The notes: generated by a model from the sequence alone, not told the origin. A stretch of 64,000 bases of DNA from Halostagnicola sp. A-GB9-2 (GCF_030068615.1 NZ_JASJOC010000003.1:248001-312000); one strand, 5' to 3'. Counted from the first letter of the stretch, positions 1 through 11,268 are shown. Program-made: numbers and translations.

Positions 1-563
1 TCGTCGACGAACTGCGCGACGAATTTTCGTACGTCTTCCTTGATGTCGGCGCTGGCGTCAGCCACGAAACCGTTCTCCCGCTCGGACTCGCAGATGCCGT
101 CTTGCTCGTCTCGACGCCGGAACCCGCGTCGGTCCACGATACCAAAAAGACCCTCGAGTTGACCGATCACGCCAAGGGGAAAGCCGGCGGATTGATCGTT
201 ACTCGGACCCGCTCGGAGAGCAACGTTTCCCCCGAGGACATCGCCTCCCGGCTCGACATTCCGCTGGTCGGTGCGATCCCGGACGACACCGCAGTCCGTG
301 AAAGCGTCTACGCCGGGACGCCTCTCGTCGTGTACGACAGCCAGCGTCCCGCCGCAGTCGCGTACAAACAACTGGCAGCCGAATTTTCTGAGATCGTCTC
401 GGGTATGGCTACCGCGGACGGGTCGGACGGTCCCAGCGGTGAACCAGCTATCGCCGGAAGAACCGGCGGTGAAGCGTCCGGTTCGTCGGATTCATCCGTG
501 GACGGCTCGGCTTCCGCTGAAGACCGCCCGGAGGGTATCACGGAAGCCGAGACCGATTCCTGA
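1..563 (+). CDS. minD: MinD/ParA-type ATPase, C-terminal part
   Basis: The frame is open from the left edge, so the start and P-loop lie outside the window. About 186 residues remain. They show the Walker B-like strand FLDVGAGVS followed by LVSTPEPASVHDTKKT, the usual MinD region after switch II, then a GLIVTRT strand and the block IPLVGAIPDDTAVRES found near the end of MinD proteins. The last 50 residues are a Ser/Gly/Asp/Glu-rich tail typical of haloarchaeal paralogues. MinD-like ATPases dimerise on ATP and position membrane or polar structures. Haloarchaea carry several, and at least one (MinD4 in Haloferax) positions archaella and chemosensory arrays, so the exact paralogue cannot be fixed here. 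Confidence 0.85.
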   Translation, partial: VDELRDEFSYVFLDVGAGVSHETVLPLGLADAVLLVSTPEPASVHDTKKTLELTDHAKGKAGGLIVTRTRSESNVSPEDIASRLDIPLVGAIPDDTAVRESVYAGTPLVVYDSQRPAAVAYKQLAAEFSEIVSGMATADGSDGPSGEPAIAGRTGGEASGSSDSSVDGSASAEDRPEGITEAETDS

Positions 564-929
564 TCGACGACTGGTTTGGGCACGACCCGGTGCTCCGTCT
601 TCCACTACCGCGAAAGATTTTGTGGGCAATCCGGCTGTTTTTCCCACCATCACGAATTTCGTCCGGGTAGCTCCTTGCTACCACGACGACCTTCGACTCT
701 TTCGGGCGCACGGACTCTCTGTGGCTGATCGACGAGCGCGGATTTGGGTGAGTACTGACCCGATAAATCGGCACCTGAATAGTTGCACGACGTACTACCA
801 CGGCTTCTGAACGGTTATTCGCGGCCAACTGCCCGATAGCGAGGGGTTACAGGAAAGATTTCCGGATAGCAACCCATTCCGGAAAGAATGATATGATTAC
901 TAATCAGGGGTGGTCTGGAGTGGGTGAAT
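564..929. other. intergenic, no gene seen
   Basis: No frame in this 366-base stretch has plausible codon use or family resemblance. The open frames that cross it are low-complexity shadows. Near the right end is an AT-rich patch at about 885-905 that could hold the promoter of the following lipoprotein gene, whose likely ribosome-binding site GGAG is at 917-920. Confidence 0.5.
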
Positions 930-1472
930 ATGGAGCGAAGAAAGATCCTCCTCGGCAGTGGTGCCGTGTTCGCAACCGCACTCGCGGGTTGTTCAGACAG
1001 TACAAGTGAAGAGAATGGCGGTGATGACGACGGCGGTGACGGTAGTGGAGATGACGGCGACAATGGTATCGACGATAGTAATGGAAACGAAAGCGACGAC
1101 GATTCCGACGACGAGGAATCGGACGAAGTCCCCGGATTCGATAAAGATAAGATCGATCTCGGTCACACGGACGTGAAAGTCGACGACATCAAACGCGACG
1201 GCTATCACGTCGATGTCGAGGTAACGCTCGAGGACACGCTGAGCCAGGACGAACTCTACGCGGTCGTCGAGGAGCTCGGCATCGTCGCCGCGGAGGCGAT
1301 CGACGATCCGGAAACGTTCGTGGAATCGATCGAGACGATCGAGTTTACGATCTTCAACACGGACGGCGATACGGTGTTGAGCTTCTACATTGATGTCGCG
1401 TGGGCAGTCGCGTTCATCGAGAACAACATGTCCGAAGAAGAGTTCAAACACAAAGCTCTCGCAACCGCGTAG
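930..1472 (+). CDS. acidic Tat lipoprotein, unknown function
   Basis: Product of 180 residues beginning MERRKILLGSG, a short twin-arginine signal, followed by the lipobox LAGC, so it is expected to be exported folded and lipid-anchored on the outer face of the membrane. After the cysteine comes a very acidic Asp/Gly/Asn linker of about 50 residues, then a globular part of about 110 residues with alternating strands and helices that I do not recognise. ATG at 930 is chosen because GGAG sits 9 bases upstream; an in-frame GTG at 924 would add two residues. It stands alone, with a pseudogene region downstream on the other strand. Confidence 0.8.
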   Translation: MERRKILLGSGAVFATALAGCSDSTSEENGGDDDGGDGSGDDGDNGIDDSNGNESDDDSDDEESDEVPGFDKDKIDLGHTDVKVDDIKRDGYHVDVEVTLEDTLSQDELYAVVEELGIVAAEAIDDPETFVESIETIEFTIFNTDGDTVLSFYIDVAWAVAFIENNMSEEEFKHKALATA

Positions 1473-1553
1473 TCGGACACTGACTTTTTTCGGAGACGGC
1501 GCTCGCACCAGTGGCTACAGTGAGTCGCGTTCGAACCATGATCCGATTGGTGC

Positions 1554-1760
1554 CTACAGCGTCTTTCGAATGTACGAGTCAATTTCGGTTACCGACTCCG
1601 GATCGAAGGTCCAAAAGCCCTCCCACGAGCGGGGACTCGTTTCGATAGCGACCAGTGCCGAATGGGTGCCAGCGGGTTCTTCGGGGGTGTACACGACGAA
1701 CCACGATTCGCGGTTGACCACGGCAAGGGATAGCTTCGAACGGTCGGCGGTTTCGATAAA
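1554..1760 (-). pseudogene. C-terminal remnant of a DICT sensory-domain protein
   Basis: Reading the minus strand from 1760 to the TAG at 1554-1556 gives 68 residues with normal haloarchaeal codon use but no start codon and an in-frame TAG immediately upstream (1761-1763). The end contains WFVVYTPEEPAG, SPRSWEGFWTFDPESV and a final YIRKTL. The pattern of a WF-V-Y strand followed by FWTFDP and a terminal helix ending at the stop resembles the C-terminus of haloarchaeal DICT sensory-domain proteins. The rest of the gene is missing and its place is taken by the IS6-type remnant at about 1800-2233, so the gene appears to have been cut by insertion and later decay. The family match is from memory. 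Confidence 0.5.
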
Positions 1761-1799
1761 CTACTTCAGACTCACGGGTTGCGTTCGAAACGAGTAGGT

Positions 1800-2233
1800 T
1801 TCTGGATGATAAGCGCTCGCCCTCGAGAGACCGTCGTGTTTCTCTCGAAGCTCACGAATGAAGCCGCTCGCGAGAACTTTGGTTCTCGTCGACTTGAGCT
1901 TCGTAGGAGCAATTCGTTCGATTCAGGATCAACGGCAGCGTACAACCAGAACTGTTCGTCGTCGAGTCGGATCACCGCCTCGTCAACCGCGATGTGATCC
2001 GGACTCCGACCGGATTCCGGTTGTAGATCGGCCTTGTAAATCCAGTTGTGAACGGTCGATCGGGCCCGATCAACACCAAATACCTCGAGGACTCGAACAG
2101 TATTCGAAAGCGAAAGTCCAGCAAGGTGGAGCTGAATACTGAACTTCATCAACAGTCGCGGTGTTGCTTTCCGCTCCACAAAATCCGAGTCTATCTGGCC
2201 GATAATTCCCGTGAAGTGTGCGTTTTCGGACAT
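1800..2233 (-). pseudogene. IS6-family transposase remnant, frameshifted
   Basis: From ATG at 2233 the minus strand encodes an IS6-type haloarchaeal transposase N-terminus: SDFVERKATPRLLMKFSIQ, LHLAGLSLSNTVRVLEVF, a helix-turn-helix-like STVHNWIYKADLQP, then DHIAVDEAVIRLDD with the first catalytic aspartate and QFWLYAAVDPESNELL. One base is missing near 1906. Homology continues in another frame as TKLKSTRTK and FIRELREKHD until about 1833, then stops. The second Asp and the Glu of the DDE triad are absent. Intact members are about 200-210 residues, so roughly half is left. No clear terminal inverted repeats were found, so element limits are not defined. Confidence 0.8.
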
Positions 2234-2479
2234 AAATCACTCAGAAAACGCCACGACTCACTCCTTGAACCTCATCTGAACACCACCGGACGAATCGCGG
2301 AGACAACCCGGAAACACCATCATCCCGGTTTGTTAAGAGTTCTCTGACATCCTCACCTTTCAGTGTACTCTCGAGAACGTATTTCGACCCATAGGAAGGA
2401 TACAACAGGGGAGGAAAACCTCAACGACCGGACTCGTGACATTCTTCTCGGATGATTTCTTAAGTGTCATCGCAACATA

Positions 2480-2487
2480 TTTAATAG
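2480..2487 (+). promoter_or_regulatory. TATA box of the 57-residue membrane-protein gene
   Basis: TTTAATAG lies in an AT-rich run; its centre is about 26 bases upstream of the ATG at 2509, the spacing expected for a leaderless archaeal transcript. Confidence 0.5.
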
Positions 2488-2508
2488 AAAAATTATATCA
2501 TTTCAAAC

Positions 2509-2682
2509 ATGGACGATATATTACTCGGGATACTCGGCTTTCAAATTTCGATAGTCGCTGGAATCGATCTGCTGCTCCGGGAAATTGGCCCTACCCCCGA
2601 GGGAGCGGGCTACATCTTGATTTGGGTGGGTGTACTGATCACGATCGTCGCTGTTGGTCTCAATTACGTTTCATCTGACTAA
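2509..2682 (+). CDS. small two-helix membrane protein
   Basis: A 57-residue open frame running from ATG to TAA. It starts MDDILLGILGFQISIVAG, a first hydrophobic segment (about residues 4-23), followed by the loop LLREIGPTPEGAG and a second segment YILIWVGVLITIVAVGL (about 35-51), ending YVSSD. The loop looks real, and the TATA box is placed correctly for a leaderless start at this ATG. It sits in an AT-richer island beside the transposase remnant, so it may have been acquired. Function unknown; such proteins often act as regulators or toxin-like membrane peptides, but nothing here shows that. Confidence 0.6.
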   Translation: MDDILLGILGFQISIVAGIDLLLREIGPTPEGAGYILIWVGVLITIVAVGLNYVSSD

Positions 2683-3111
2683 CTGGTTGTGTTCTGAAAT
2701 CACATGTAACACGGTGAACAACACCGAACTGGCTTGGAGTACACGCCACGGGACGCTTGAGCCTGGGGAGGCAGGCGACAGCGCAATCGAATACATTAGC
2801 TTCACCGAATGCACGGACGCTTCGCCGGTCGAGGGCAGCTGCCAAATATTCTGATAACTGTGGAGGGTCTACTCGAATCATTGAGATTGAAGCGGACATC
2901 GAATGGGGGATTCGTACAACTTGGTCCGGCTGGGTTCCTGATGTAGAACAAGACGTTTGGCTACCATACGATCTCGGCTGTGGTGGCTTCCCTCACTAAT
3001 AATCACTATGCGAGAGACACCATTCCACCGTCCCGGACCGGTTCCGCGAGGGAAGCCTCCGCCGCCACCGCTATCGGACCGGTCTCGCGGAGAGATTGCG
3101 ACGCCCGTTTT
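2683..3111. other. low-GC spacer with possible decayed coding sequence
   Basis: No intact gene. Two plus-strand frames look protein-like one after the other: one ending at 2854 contains EITCNTVNNTELAWSTRH and TECTDASPVEG, and another ending at 2999 contains IEIEADIEWGIRTTWSG and PDVEQDVWLPYDLG. A single frameshift near 2830-2860 would join them into a beta-rich sequence of about 100 residues, but I recognise no family. The last 100 bases before argS carry nothing visible. Confidence 0.3.
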
Positions 3112-4896
3112 TCACATCGAGCGCGGAGCGGCGACGCCGAGTACGGACAGCGCGTTCGCGACGGTGTGTCGCGACGCGGCGACGAGCGCGAGTCGCGCCT
3201 CGCGAACCTCGGGGTCGACGTCGTCGGCGAGGACCGGGCACTCGCGGTAGAACGTGTTGAACGCGTCCGCGAATTCGCGGGTGTACGTCGCCACCTGATG
3301 TGGCTGGAGGTCTTCGGCCGCCTCGTCGATAACCGAGGGGAACCGTCCGATCGTCTCGAGGAGGTTCCGTTCGGCCTCGGTCTCGAGAAGATCCGCGTCC
3401 GCAGCCGCCGACAGGTTTTCGACGGCCGCGTCGGCGTCGTCCGCAGCGTCGCTCTCTTCGAGGATCCCACAACAGCGCGCGTGGACGTACTGGACGTACG
3501 GCGCGGACTGGGCCTCGAAATCGAGTGCTTGCTCCCACTCGAAAGTAATCGCCTTCGTCGGCTGTTTCGAGACGATATCGTACCGGACCGCGCCGATGCC
3601 GACCTGGTGGGCGATGCGCTCGATGTCCTCGTCGTCTAAATCGTCGTCGCGGATGCGGTCGTCGAGACGTGTTTCGACTTCGTCGCGTGCGCGCGAAATT
3701 GCCTCGTCGAGGAGGTCGTCGAGGTCGACGCCCGTTCCACGGCGGGTCGACATCTTCCCCTCGGGGAGGTTGACGTAGGAGTAAAGCACCTGCCGAAGGC
3801 CGTCCGTGTCGTTGCCAAGTAACTCGAGCGTCGTTCGAATCTGTTTGGCCTGCAGTTTGTGATCCTCGCCCAGCACCGTGACGGCGCGGTCGTAGTTGTC
3901 GAGTTTCCATTCGTGGTGGGCCAGATCCCGGGTCGGATACAGCGAGGTGCCATCGGAGCGCAAGAAGACGAGGTTCTTGTCGATGCCTTGCTCCTCGAGC
4001 TCGAGTTGCCAGGCATCTTCCTCGTAGACCGCGCCGTCGAGTTCCTTGAGTCGCGAGACGACGTCGTCGGTCGAGCCATCCTTCATGAACCGCGTTTCCT
4101 TGACGAACTCGTCGAACTCGGCTGGGAGTCTGGCGAGACACGTCTTCATCCCCGAGAGCACCTGATCGACGACCTCGGTAACGCGCTCGTAGGCCTCCTC
4201 GTCGCCGGCCTCGAGGCCCTGCATGATCGACTCGATTTCGGCTTCGGCTTCCTCGACCTCGGCCTCCGAGGCGTCCTCGAGATAGGCGTTGCCCTTGCGG
4301 TAGTATCGAACCAGATCGTACTCGATGCGGTCGCGTTCGGGCTCGTCCTCGAGGTCCGCCTCGTCGAAGGTCTCGTAGGCCCACGTGAAGACGGCCATCT
4401 GCCGTCCCGCGTCGTTGACGTAGTAGTGGCGGTCGACATCGTAGCCAGCCGTATCGAGGAGGTTCGAGACGGCGTCGCCGATGATCGGATTCCGGGCGCG
4501 GCCGACGTGGACCGGCCCTGTCGGGTTCGCGCTCGTGTGCTCGACGACGACGGATTCGTCCCGATCCTCGAGGTGGCCGTAGCGCTCGTCGGTGGCCCGC
4601 TGTAAGGTCGCCTTGAAGTAGGCGTCGCTGGGCAGAAAGTTGAGATACGGACCCTGCGTTTCGACTCGAGCGACGTACTCGAGTTCGTCGGTATAGATTT
4701 CGTCCGCGAGTTGCTGGGCGACCTGGGGCGGCGGCGCGCCTGCTTCGCTCGCCAGTCGGAAGGCGACGCTCGAGGCGATCACGCTGTCGACGTCTTCGGG
4801 CGGCTCTTCGATCCCGAGGTCCCCGGTCGGGTACTCGAGGGCCGAGAGCGCCCCCTCGAGGGCGCCTTCGACCGATTCGCGTAGGGCTAGGAACAT
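3112..4896 (-). CDS. argS: arginyl-tRNA synthetase
   Basis: Class Ia aminoacyl-tRNA synthetase of 594 residues, the usual length. It charges tRNA-Arg with arginine in the cytoplasm. The N-terminal tRNA-recognition domain (about 1-110) is followed by the catalytic fold with [18 protein letters not shown], where the HIGH motif appears as [23 protein letters not shown] corresponds to the KMSKS loop, and the C-terminal DALR helical anticodon-binding domain (about 470-594) includes [10 protein letters not shown]. The ATG at 4896 starts [13 protein letters not shown], normal for the family. The gene stands alone; a longer antisense-like frame on the same strand in another phase is a shadow. Confidence 0.97.
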   Translation of the reverse strand: MFLALRESVEGALEGALSALEYPTGDLGIEEPPEDVDSVIASSVAFRLASEAGAPPPQVAQQLADEIYTDELEYVARVETQGPYLNFLPSDAYFKATLQRATDERYGHLEDRDESVVVEHTSANPTGPVHVGRARNPIIGDAVSNLLDTAGYDVDRHYYVNDAGRQMAVFTWAYETFDEADLEDEPERDRIEYDLVRYYRKGNAYLEDASEAEVEEAEAEIESIMQGLEAGDEEAYERVTEVVDQVLSGMKTCLARLPAEFDEFVKETRFMKDGSTDDVVSRLKELDGAVYEEDAWQLELEEQGIDKNLVFLRSDGTSLYPTRDLAHHEWKLDNYDRAVTVLGEDHKLQAKQIRTTLELLGNDTDGLRQVLYSYVNLPEGKMSTRRGTGVDLDDLLDEAISRARDEVETRLDDRIRDDDLDDEDIERIAHQVGIGAVRYDIVSKQPTKAITFEWEQALDFEAQSAPYVQYVHARCCGILEESDAADDADAAVENLSAAADADLLETEAERNLLETIGRFPSVIDEAAEDLQPHQVATYTREFADAFNTFYRECPVLADDVDPEVREARLALVAASRHTVANALSVLGVAAPRSM

Positions 4897-5052
4897 ACCG
4901 ACCCGTATTCAGGGCTCGAGTAAAGGGATGTCGGGTTCGAACGATACCGGGTCGTGGCTCGCGGACCGAACTATTCGGGTTCGCAACGATTGGATTCGAT
5001 TCGGTGAAAAGTGTCGTGTCGAACGATCCGTCCGTCTTTCGCCTCGAACCGT

Positions 5053-5787
5053 TCAAATACCCAAAATACCTTCGTCCTCGTCTTCGTCGCCCCCATCGCC
5101 GTTTTCGCTGTCCTCAGACTCGTTTCCGTTTTCGTCGCCGCCTTCGGGTGCAACGTCGGAAACGCTCTCCATGAGCGAGATGACGTTCGGTTCCTCTTCG
5201 TCCCGGAGTTCGTTTGGATACACGCCGACGGTCACGAGGAGGTCGTCGTCGGTTTCGACCGCTTCGCTGATGTGTATCGAAACCTCGACGCTCGAGCCGT
5301 CGTAGGTCGCGTCGGCGGTGAATCTGGTCTGGGTCGTCTCTTGATCGAGGATTGTCACTGTTTCCTCTCCCTGCGGAGTGACGTTCTCCATCCCGTCGTA
5401 GTTGTCTTCGATTTCTGCGACGAACTCTCCGGCCGACATATCCTCGACGGGATTGAACTGCTGGCCGAGGATGCTAACCTGAGGCGTCGAAACGACGAGG
5501 AAGACGCCGCCGTCGTCCAGCGTGAGCGGCCCGACCGACACCGATTTCTCGTGTTCAGTGACGTAGTTCGTCACGCTCACTTCCTCCGAGGTGATTACGA
5601 GATCAACCGACTCCTCGAGGGTGTCTTCGACGACCGCGCTCTGTTCGTATCCGGTCTCCTCGCGTGCAGACTCGTCGACGCTCGCGGGTGACGCTTCGTG
5701 TTCGTCCATTCCGATCGTCCCGAGACAACCGGCGACGCTCGATATCCCGAGGACGGTCGCGCCGGCGAGCAGGCTTCGACGATTCAT
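5053..5787 (-). CDS. lipoprotein, DUF6517-like
   Basis: Protein of 244 residues starting MNRRSLLAGATVLG with lipobox VAGCLG, so a Tat-exported, lipid-anchored protein. The mature part (about 25-200) has the pattern of haloarchaeal DUF6517 proteins: GYEQSAVVEDTLEE, then NYVTEHEKSV, a V-STPQVSILGQQFNPV strand, QETTQTRFTAD and an acidic Asp/Glu/Gly/Asn tail ending DEGILGI. DUF6517 proteins are surface lipoproteins without assigned function. The gene is monocistronic, with argS downstream on the same strand after about 155 bases. The family name is recalled from the pattern rather than searched. Confidence 0.75.
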   Translation of the reverse strand: MNRRSLLAGATVLGISSVAGCLGTIGMDEHEASPASVDESAREETGYEQSAVVEDTLEESVDLVITSEEVSVTNYVTEHEKSVSVGPLTLDDGGVFLVVSTPQVSILGQQFNPVEDMSAGEFVAEIEDNYDGMENVTPQGEETVTILDQETTQTRFTADATYDGSSVEVSIHISEAVETDDDLLVTVGVYPNELRDEEEPNVISLMESVSDVAPEGGDENGNESEDSENGDGGDEDEDEGILGI

Positions 5788-5915
5788 ACGTGAGAATTAC
5801 TGTCCGGTTTATAAGTGTTTGTTGGATACGTGAGAGACTGTCGCCGGCCTAACAGCTCTTTGGTCGACGTCTACGCCCGCTGTGGATCATGGGGACGTCC
5901 CAGACTCCGGTCCGG

Positions 5916-7046
5916 CTACGAGATTTTAAGACCGCTTCCGGTCAACGGGACGACGATATCGTCATCGTCTCCGAGTATCCCCAATTTTCGGTATCGAGAA
6001 ACCGCCGCCGGCGCGATCGCGCTGGTCGGTTCAACGTAGAAACCGCTTCGATGGAGCCGATTCAGCGCGGTTTCGATCGGCTCGTTCTCAAGCGCGATTG
6101 CATCTCCGCCGCTCGCTTCGATCGCCTCTACGAGTTCGTCTTCGCGGGCCGGCTCGGCGATCTGGATTCCGTCGGCGACCGTCGCCTGAGGTTCGTCGAC
6201 GGCGCTCGGAACGCCCGCACTCGTTTCCCCCTCGAGGCGTCGAACGACCGGCGCGTGGCTCGTCGCCTGAACGCCGAGCAGACGCGGGATGTCGTCGGTG
6301 ATCCCCGTTTCCTCGAGGCGGGAAAAGCCTCGGTAGGCCCCGAGAAAGAGCGTGCCGTGGCCGATCGGGAGGACGACAGCGTCCGGGACGGTCCACCCGC
6401 GCTGGGCCGCGAGTTCGAACGCGAACGTCATCGTCCCCGCGTAAAACGCCGGGTTCCACGCGTGGCTCGCGTACCATCCCGTTTCCCCGTCTTCTACGGC
6501 CTCAAGGCATGCGGTCGTCACGTCAGCGCGCGTCCCCTCGACCTGCACGGGACGAGCGCCGACGCGTTCGATGGCCCGTAGCTTGGATCGTTTGACGTCC
6601 GCCGGAACGTAGATGTCCGCCTCGAGTCCGGCGCGAGCGGCGTAGGTGGCGATCGCCGCACCCGCGTTCCCCGACGAGTCTTCGATCACCTTCTCGACGC
6701 CGAGTTCGACGGCTCGAGAGAGCGTCGTCGTCGCGCCGCGGTCCTTGAACGACCCCGTGGGAAAGACGTACTCGAGCTTGAACGACGCGTCCCACCGGGG
6801 AGCGTCGACGAGCGGTGTGGCTCCTTCATGAAGCGAGACGTGTTTCTCGATCGGAAGGAGATCTGCGAACGCCCAGAGGTCGTTCCTCGGTTCCTCGAGG
6901 CTCAACTCCCTCGGCACGTCCTCCGTCTCCTCGAGCGGCCCGCCTTCCAGAAACTCGAGAGCACGTCCACAGGAACAGCGCCAGGGTTCGTCGGGACTCG
7001 CGTCGTAGACGGTGTCACACGCGGGACAGACGAGATCGGCTGGCAT
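5916..7046 (-). CDS. thrC: threonine synthase-like PLP enzyme
   Basis: Fold-type II PLP enzyme of 376 residues. The N-terminus is a zinc ribbon (CPACDTVYD then CSCGRALEF) seen in archaeal threonine synthases. TGSFKDRGATTTLS carries the PLP lysine, DSSGNAGAAIATYAARAG is the SSGN phosphate/substrate loop, and PIGHGTLFLGAYRGF is the glycine-rich loop. The C-terminus has PLTGSGLK, the usual end. Threonine synthase converts O-phosphohomoserine to threonine; haloarchaea have several paralogues and this one may act on another substrate. Its ATG lies three bases after the stop of the aspartoacylase-like gene, so the two are co-transcribed. Confidence 0.8.
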   Translation of the reverse strand: MPADLVCPACDTVYDASPDEPWRCSCGRALEFLEGGPLEETEDVPRELSLEEPRNDLWAFADLLPIEKHVSLHEGATPLVDAPRWDASFKLEYVFPTGSFKDRGATTTLSRAVELGVEKVIEDSSGNAGAAIATYAARAGLEADIYVPADVKRSKLRAIERVGARPVQVEGTRADVTTACLEAVEDGETGWYASHAWNPAFYAGTMTFAFELAAQRGWTVPDAVVLPIGHGTLFLGAYRGFSRLEETGITDDIPRLLGVQATSHAPVVRRLEGETSAGVPSAVDEPQATVADGIQIAEPAREDELVEAIEASGGDAIALENEPIETALNRLHRSGFYVEPTSAIAPAAVSRYRKLGILGDDDDIVVPLTGSGLKIS

Positions 7047-7048
7047 CG

Positions 7049-8008
7049 TCAGAAGGAGTCGACGTCGGTTCCGACCGAGCAGACGTACTCTCCGGTCGCG
7101 ACCTGCGGGAGCCGCCGCGTTCGCCAGAGGACGCCGTCGCTGTCGGCCGTTACCTCGGCTTTCGTCTCGCCGAAGACGCTCGTCACCTCGAACAGCGTTT
7201 CGCCCGAACGAACCTGCTGGCCGAGTTCTTTCTGGATCGTGACGAGCCCGCCGACGGGCGAGCCGTACTGCTCGAAGCTGCTCGCGCGAATCTGTCGGTT
7301 CAGGTCGTAGCTTTCCGGGAGAAAGTCGTAGTACCGAAGGACGTTGAACACGCCCTCGGCCCCTTTCTGAATGCTGGTTTCGTCCCAGCCGACGCAGCCG
7401 CCGAGTTCCGGATCGACGGTCGGAATCCCTTTATCGGGTGCTGCTCGTGCGAGCTGTCCGTCCGGCCCCTTCTGGTCGAGCACGTAGCCGCAGCCGAACG
7501 CCTTCGCGAGTTCGAGACAGTCGTCGTGTAGGCGGTGGCGTTTCCCACAGCGGACCCGAACCTCGTCGATCATCCGACTCGTCGATCCCTGGTGGAGGTC
7601 AAGGATCAGATCCGCCTTCCGTGCCACCTCGAAGACTGCGTGGGCGATCCGCTCGCTCGAGGTGCCGTTTTCCGAGCCGGGAAAGGCCCGATTCATCTTC
7701 GTATCGTCGATCGGATTTCGATGTTCGGCGACCTGAAACGCGTGATAGTTAACGATTCCGACGATGAGAATCGTCCCTGCAATTTCGGCGGGATCGAGCC
7801 GAGGAACGACTCGCGTAAGCACGCCGACACCGTTCAACTCGTCACCGTCGCTCGCCGCCTGCAGGTACAGCGTTTTCCCGGGCTCCGCGCCGTTTACCAC
7901 GGCGACGGGTAATCCGAACGGGCTGCCGTCTCTCGTCTCTCCGATCTCGAGACGGCCCGTGGCGATCTCGCCGGGCCCCGCGCTTGCGGTTCCGAGCGTC
8001 GTCGTCAT
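7049..8008 (-). CDS. succinylglutamate desuccinylase/aspartoacylase-family amidohydrolase
   Basis: M14-like zinc amidohydrolase of about 319 residues. Seen are NYHAFQVAEHRNPIDDTKMNRAFPG, with the R-N-P-x-D substrate motif, DLILDLHQG with the zinc histidine, and the C-terminal beta domain ending ATGEYVCSVGTDVDSF. The first zinc site (H-x-x-E) is not in its canonical form: the expected strand reads TLYLQAASDGDELNG, lacking a GxHGdE histidine, a feature of the AstE/AspA-like subgroup with altered residues. The start ATG at 8008 is chosen because GGTGAT precedes it closely and the family starts near here; the open frame extends 69 codons further with no family sequence. First gene of a pair with the threonine synthase-like gene. 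Confidence 0.8.
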   Translation of the reverse strand: MTTTLGTASAGPGEIATGRLEIGETRDGSPFGLPVAVVNGAEPGKTLYLQAASDGDELNGVGVLTRVVPRLDPAEIAGTILIVGIVNYHAFQVAEHRNPIDDTKMNRAFPGSENGTSSERIAHAVFEVARKADLILDLHQGSTSRMIDEVRVRCGKRHRLHDDCLELAKAFGCGYVLDQKGPDGQLARAAPDKGIPTVDPELGGCVGWDETSIQKGAEGVFNVLRYYDFLPESYDLNRQIRASSFEQYGSPVGGLVTIQKELGQQVRSGETLFEVTSVFGETKAEVTADSDGVLWRTRRLPQVATGEYVCSVGTDVDSF

Positions 8009-8220
8009 ATCACCGACGACGAGAGCGCTCGCCTTTACTGGTTCGGTCTTCCGGTCTCCGATCGCGCGGTTCTCCGGTTCGGCGCCACCGCTGACGACCG
8101 GAACTGTCGCTAGCAAAGAACTTCTCTCTCGAGCAGACGACCACCGCTCGCTTCGTCCGGAGTGACGGAAAATCAGCCCCTTCCGCTCCGATATCGACGG
8201 AAGTGTTATCGCCAAAAAGC

Positions 8221-8499
8221 CTATCGGAACGTTCGATCGCCGAATTCGTCGTCCGCTGCGTCGTCGTCATCGCTGTTGCCGGAGAGACGCGGTGTGAAGC
8301 CGCCGGTTAGGATGACCGCGACGACGATCAGCGTCGAGGAGAGAACCACGTAGTCATCACCGGGGTTGTATCCGGCGAGGTCCGATCCCGTCGAGACGAC
8401 GAAGATCGTGACGAAAAAGACGACCGTTGCGAGCAACACCATGACGGCGATTCCGATGACGATCATCAACAGCGACGAGAGATACTTGACGAGTGACAT
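8221..8499 (-). CDS. small membrane protein with acidic tail
   Basis: 92 residues beginning MSLVKYLSSLLMIVIG. Two hydrophobic helices are clear (about 7-38 and 49-66), separated by the loop STGSDLAGYNPGDDYVV, followed by an acidic C-terminal tail SGNSDDDDAADDEFGDR. No enzymatic motif. The length and layout match many lineage-specific haloarchaeal membrane proteins. It lies upstream of the desuccinylase-like gene, 212 bases away, and is probably a separate transcript. Confidence 0.7.
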   Translation of the reverse strand: MSLVKYLSSLLMIVIGIAVMVLLATVVFFVTIFVVSTGSDLAGYNPGDDYVVLSSTLIVVAVILTGGFTPRLSGNSDDDDAADDEFGDRTFR

Positions 8500-8724
8500 A
8501 CTCGCGATTCACAGTAGGCGTATGTAGTGATTTCGTCTTCGAACACGCTCGGCGCGGGCCGACGATCCCGTGGCAAGAATATCGCTCCTCGAGTTCCCTC
8601 AAGCCAATTCGGGCGAGTTCGACATCGAACACCGAAAACAAATTCGGGAATTAGGAAACTATGTATTGGATACGAGAAGGAACTGGTGCGAGTAGTAATA
8701 CAACGTCTAACCGAGGACAGGAGG

Positions 8725-8763
8725 AGGCTACCGACGACAGGGGCAGGCTACCGACGACAGGGG
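8725..8763 (+). repeat. 19-bp tandem repeat
   Basis: The unit AGGCTACCGACGACAGGGG occurs at 8725-8743 and 8745-8763, separated by one C. A degraded third start (AGGTTACC) follows at once. It lies in non-coding sequence; no function is apparent. Confidence 0.8.
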
Positions 8764-9093
8764 AGGTTACCAACGTGCAAGGAAGACTCACTGAATCACG
8801 GCCTCGGAGGATCCGTTCGAGACGGGTGACTCTTTCGAGACGGATGGCGCCGACTGCGACACACTGGGAACCCGTTTTGGACAACCAGAACCACCACAGC
8901 GTCGGTCCACCCGGAGCGTTGCTGATAGACGGCTATCCTAACGTCGAGAAAATAGCTCTGTTCCCGTTGAATGGCTCAATCTGTGACGGCTGTCAGCGGT
9001 TGTACCGGTGACAGAGCACGCCTTATCGCTGATAAAAATTCCCAAAATAGAAATATTACTTGGTTCGTATCGAAGACTTCGTTAGCAGATTAG

Positions 9094-11268
<2,175 letters not shown>

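Noticed and set aside
2330-2360. possible end of an IS200/IS605-type element (TGACATCCTC)
   Set aside because: Only about ten bases resemble such an end, no hairpin or matching transposase is near.
3071-5056. 661-codon open frame on the minus strand overlapping argS
   Set aside because: It is in another phase of the argS strand, Arg/Gly/Pro-rich and of no family type; argS accounts for the whole stretch.
8661-9011. 116-codon frame upstream of katG
   Set aside because: It spans the 19-bp tandem repeat and has Arg/Thr-rich low-complexity sequence without a promoter.
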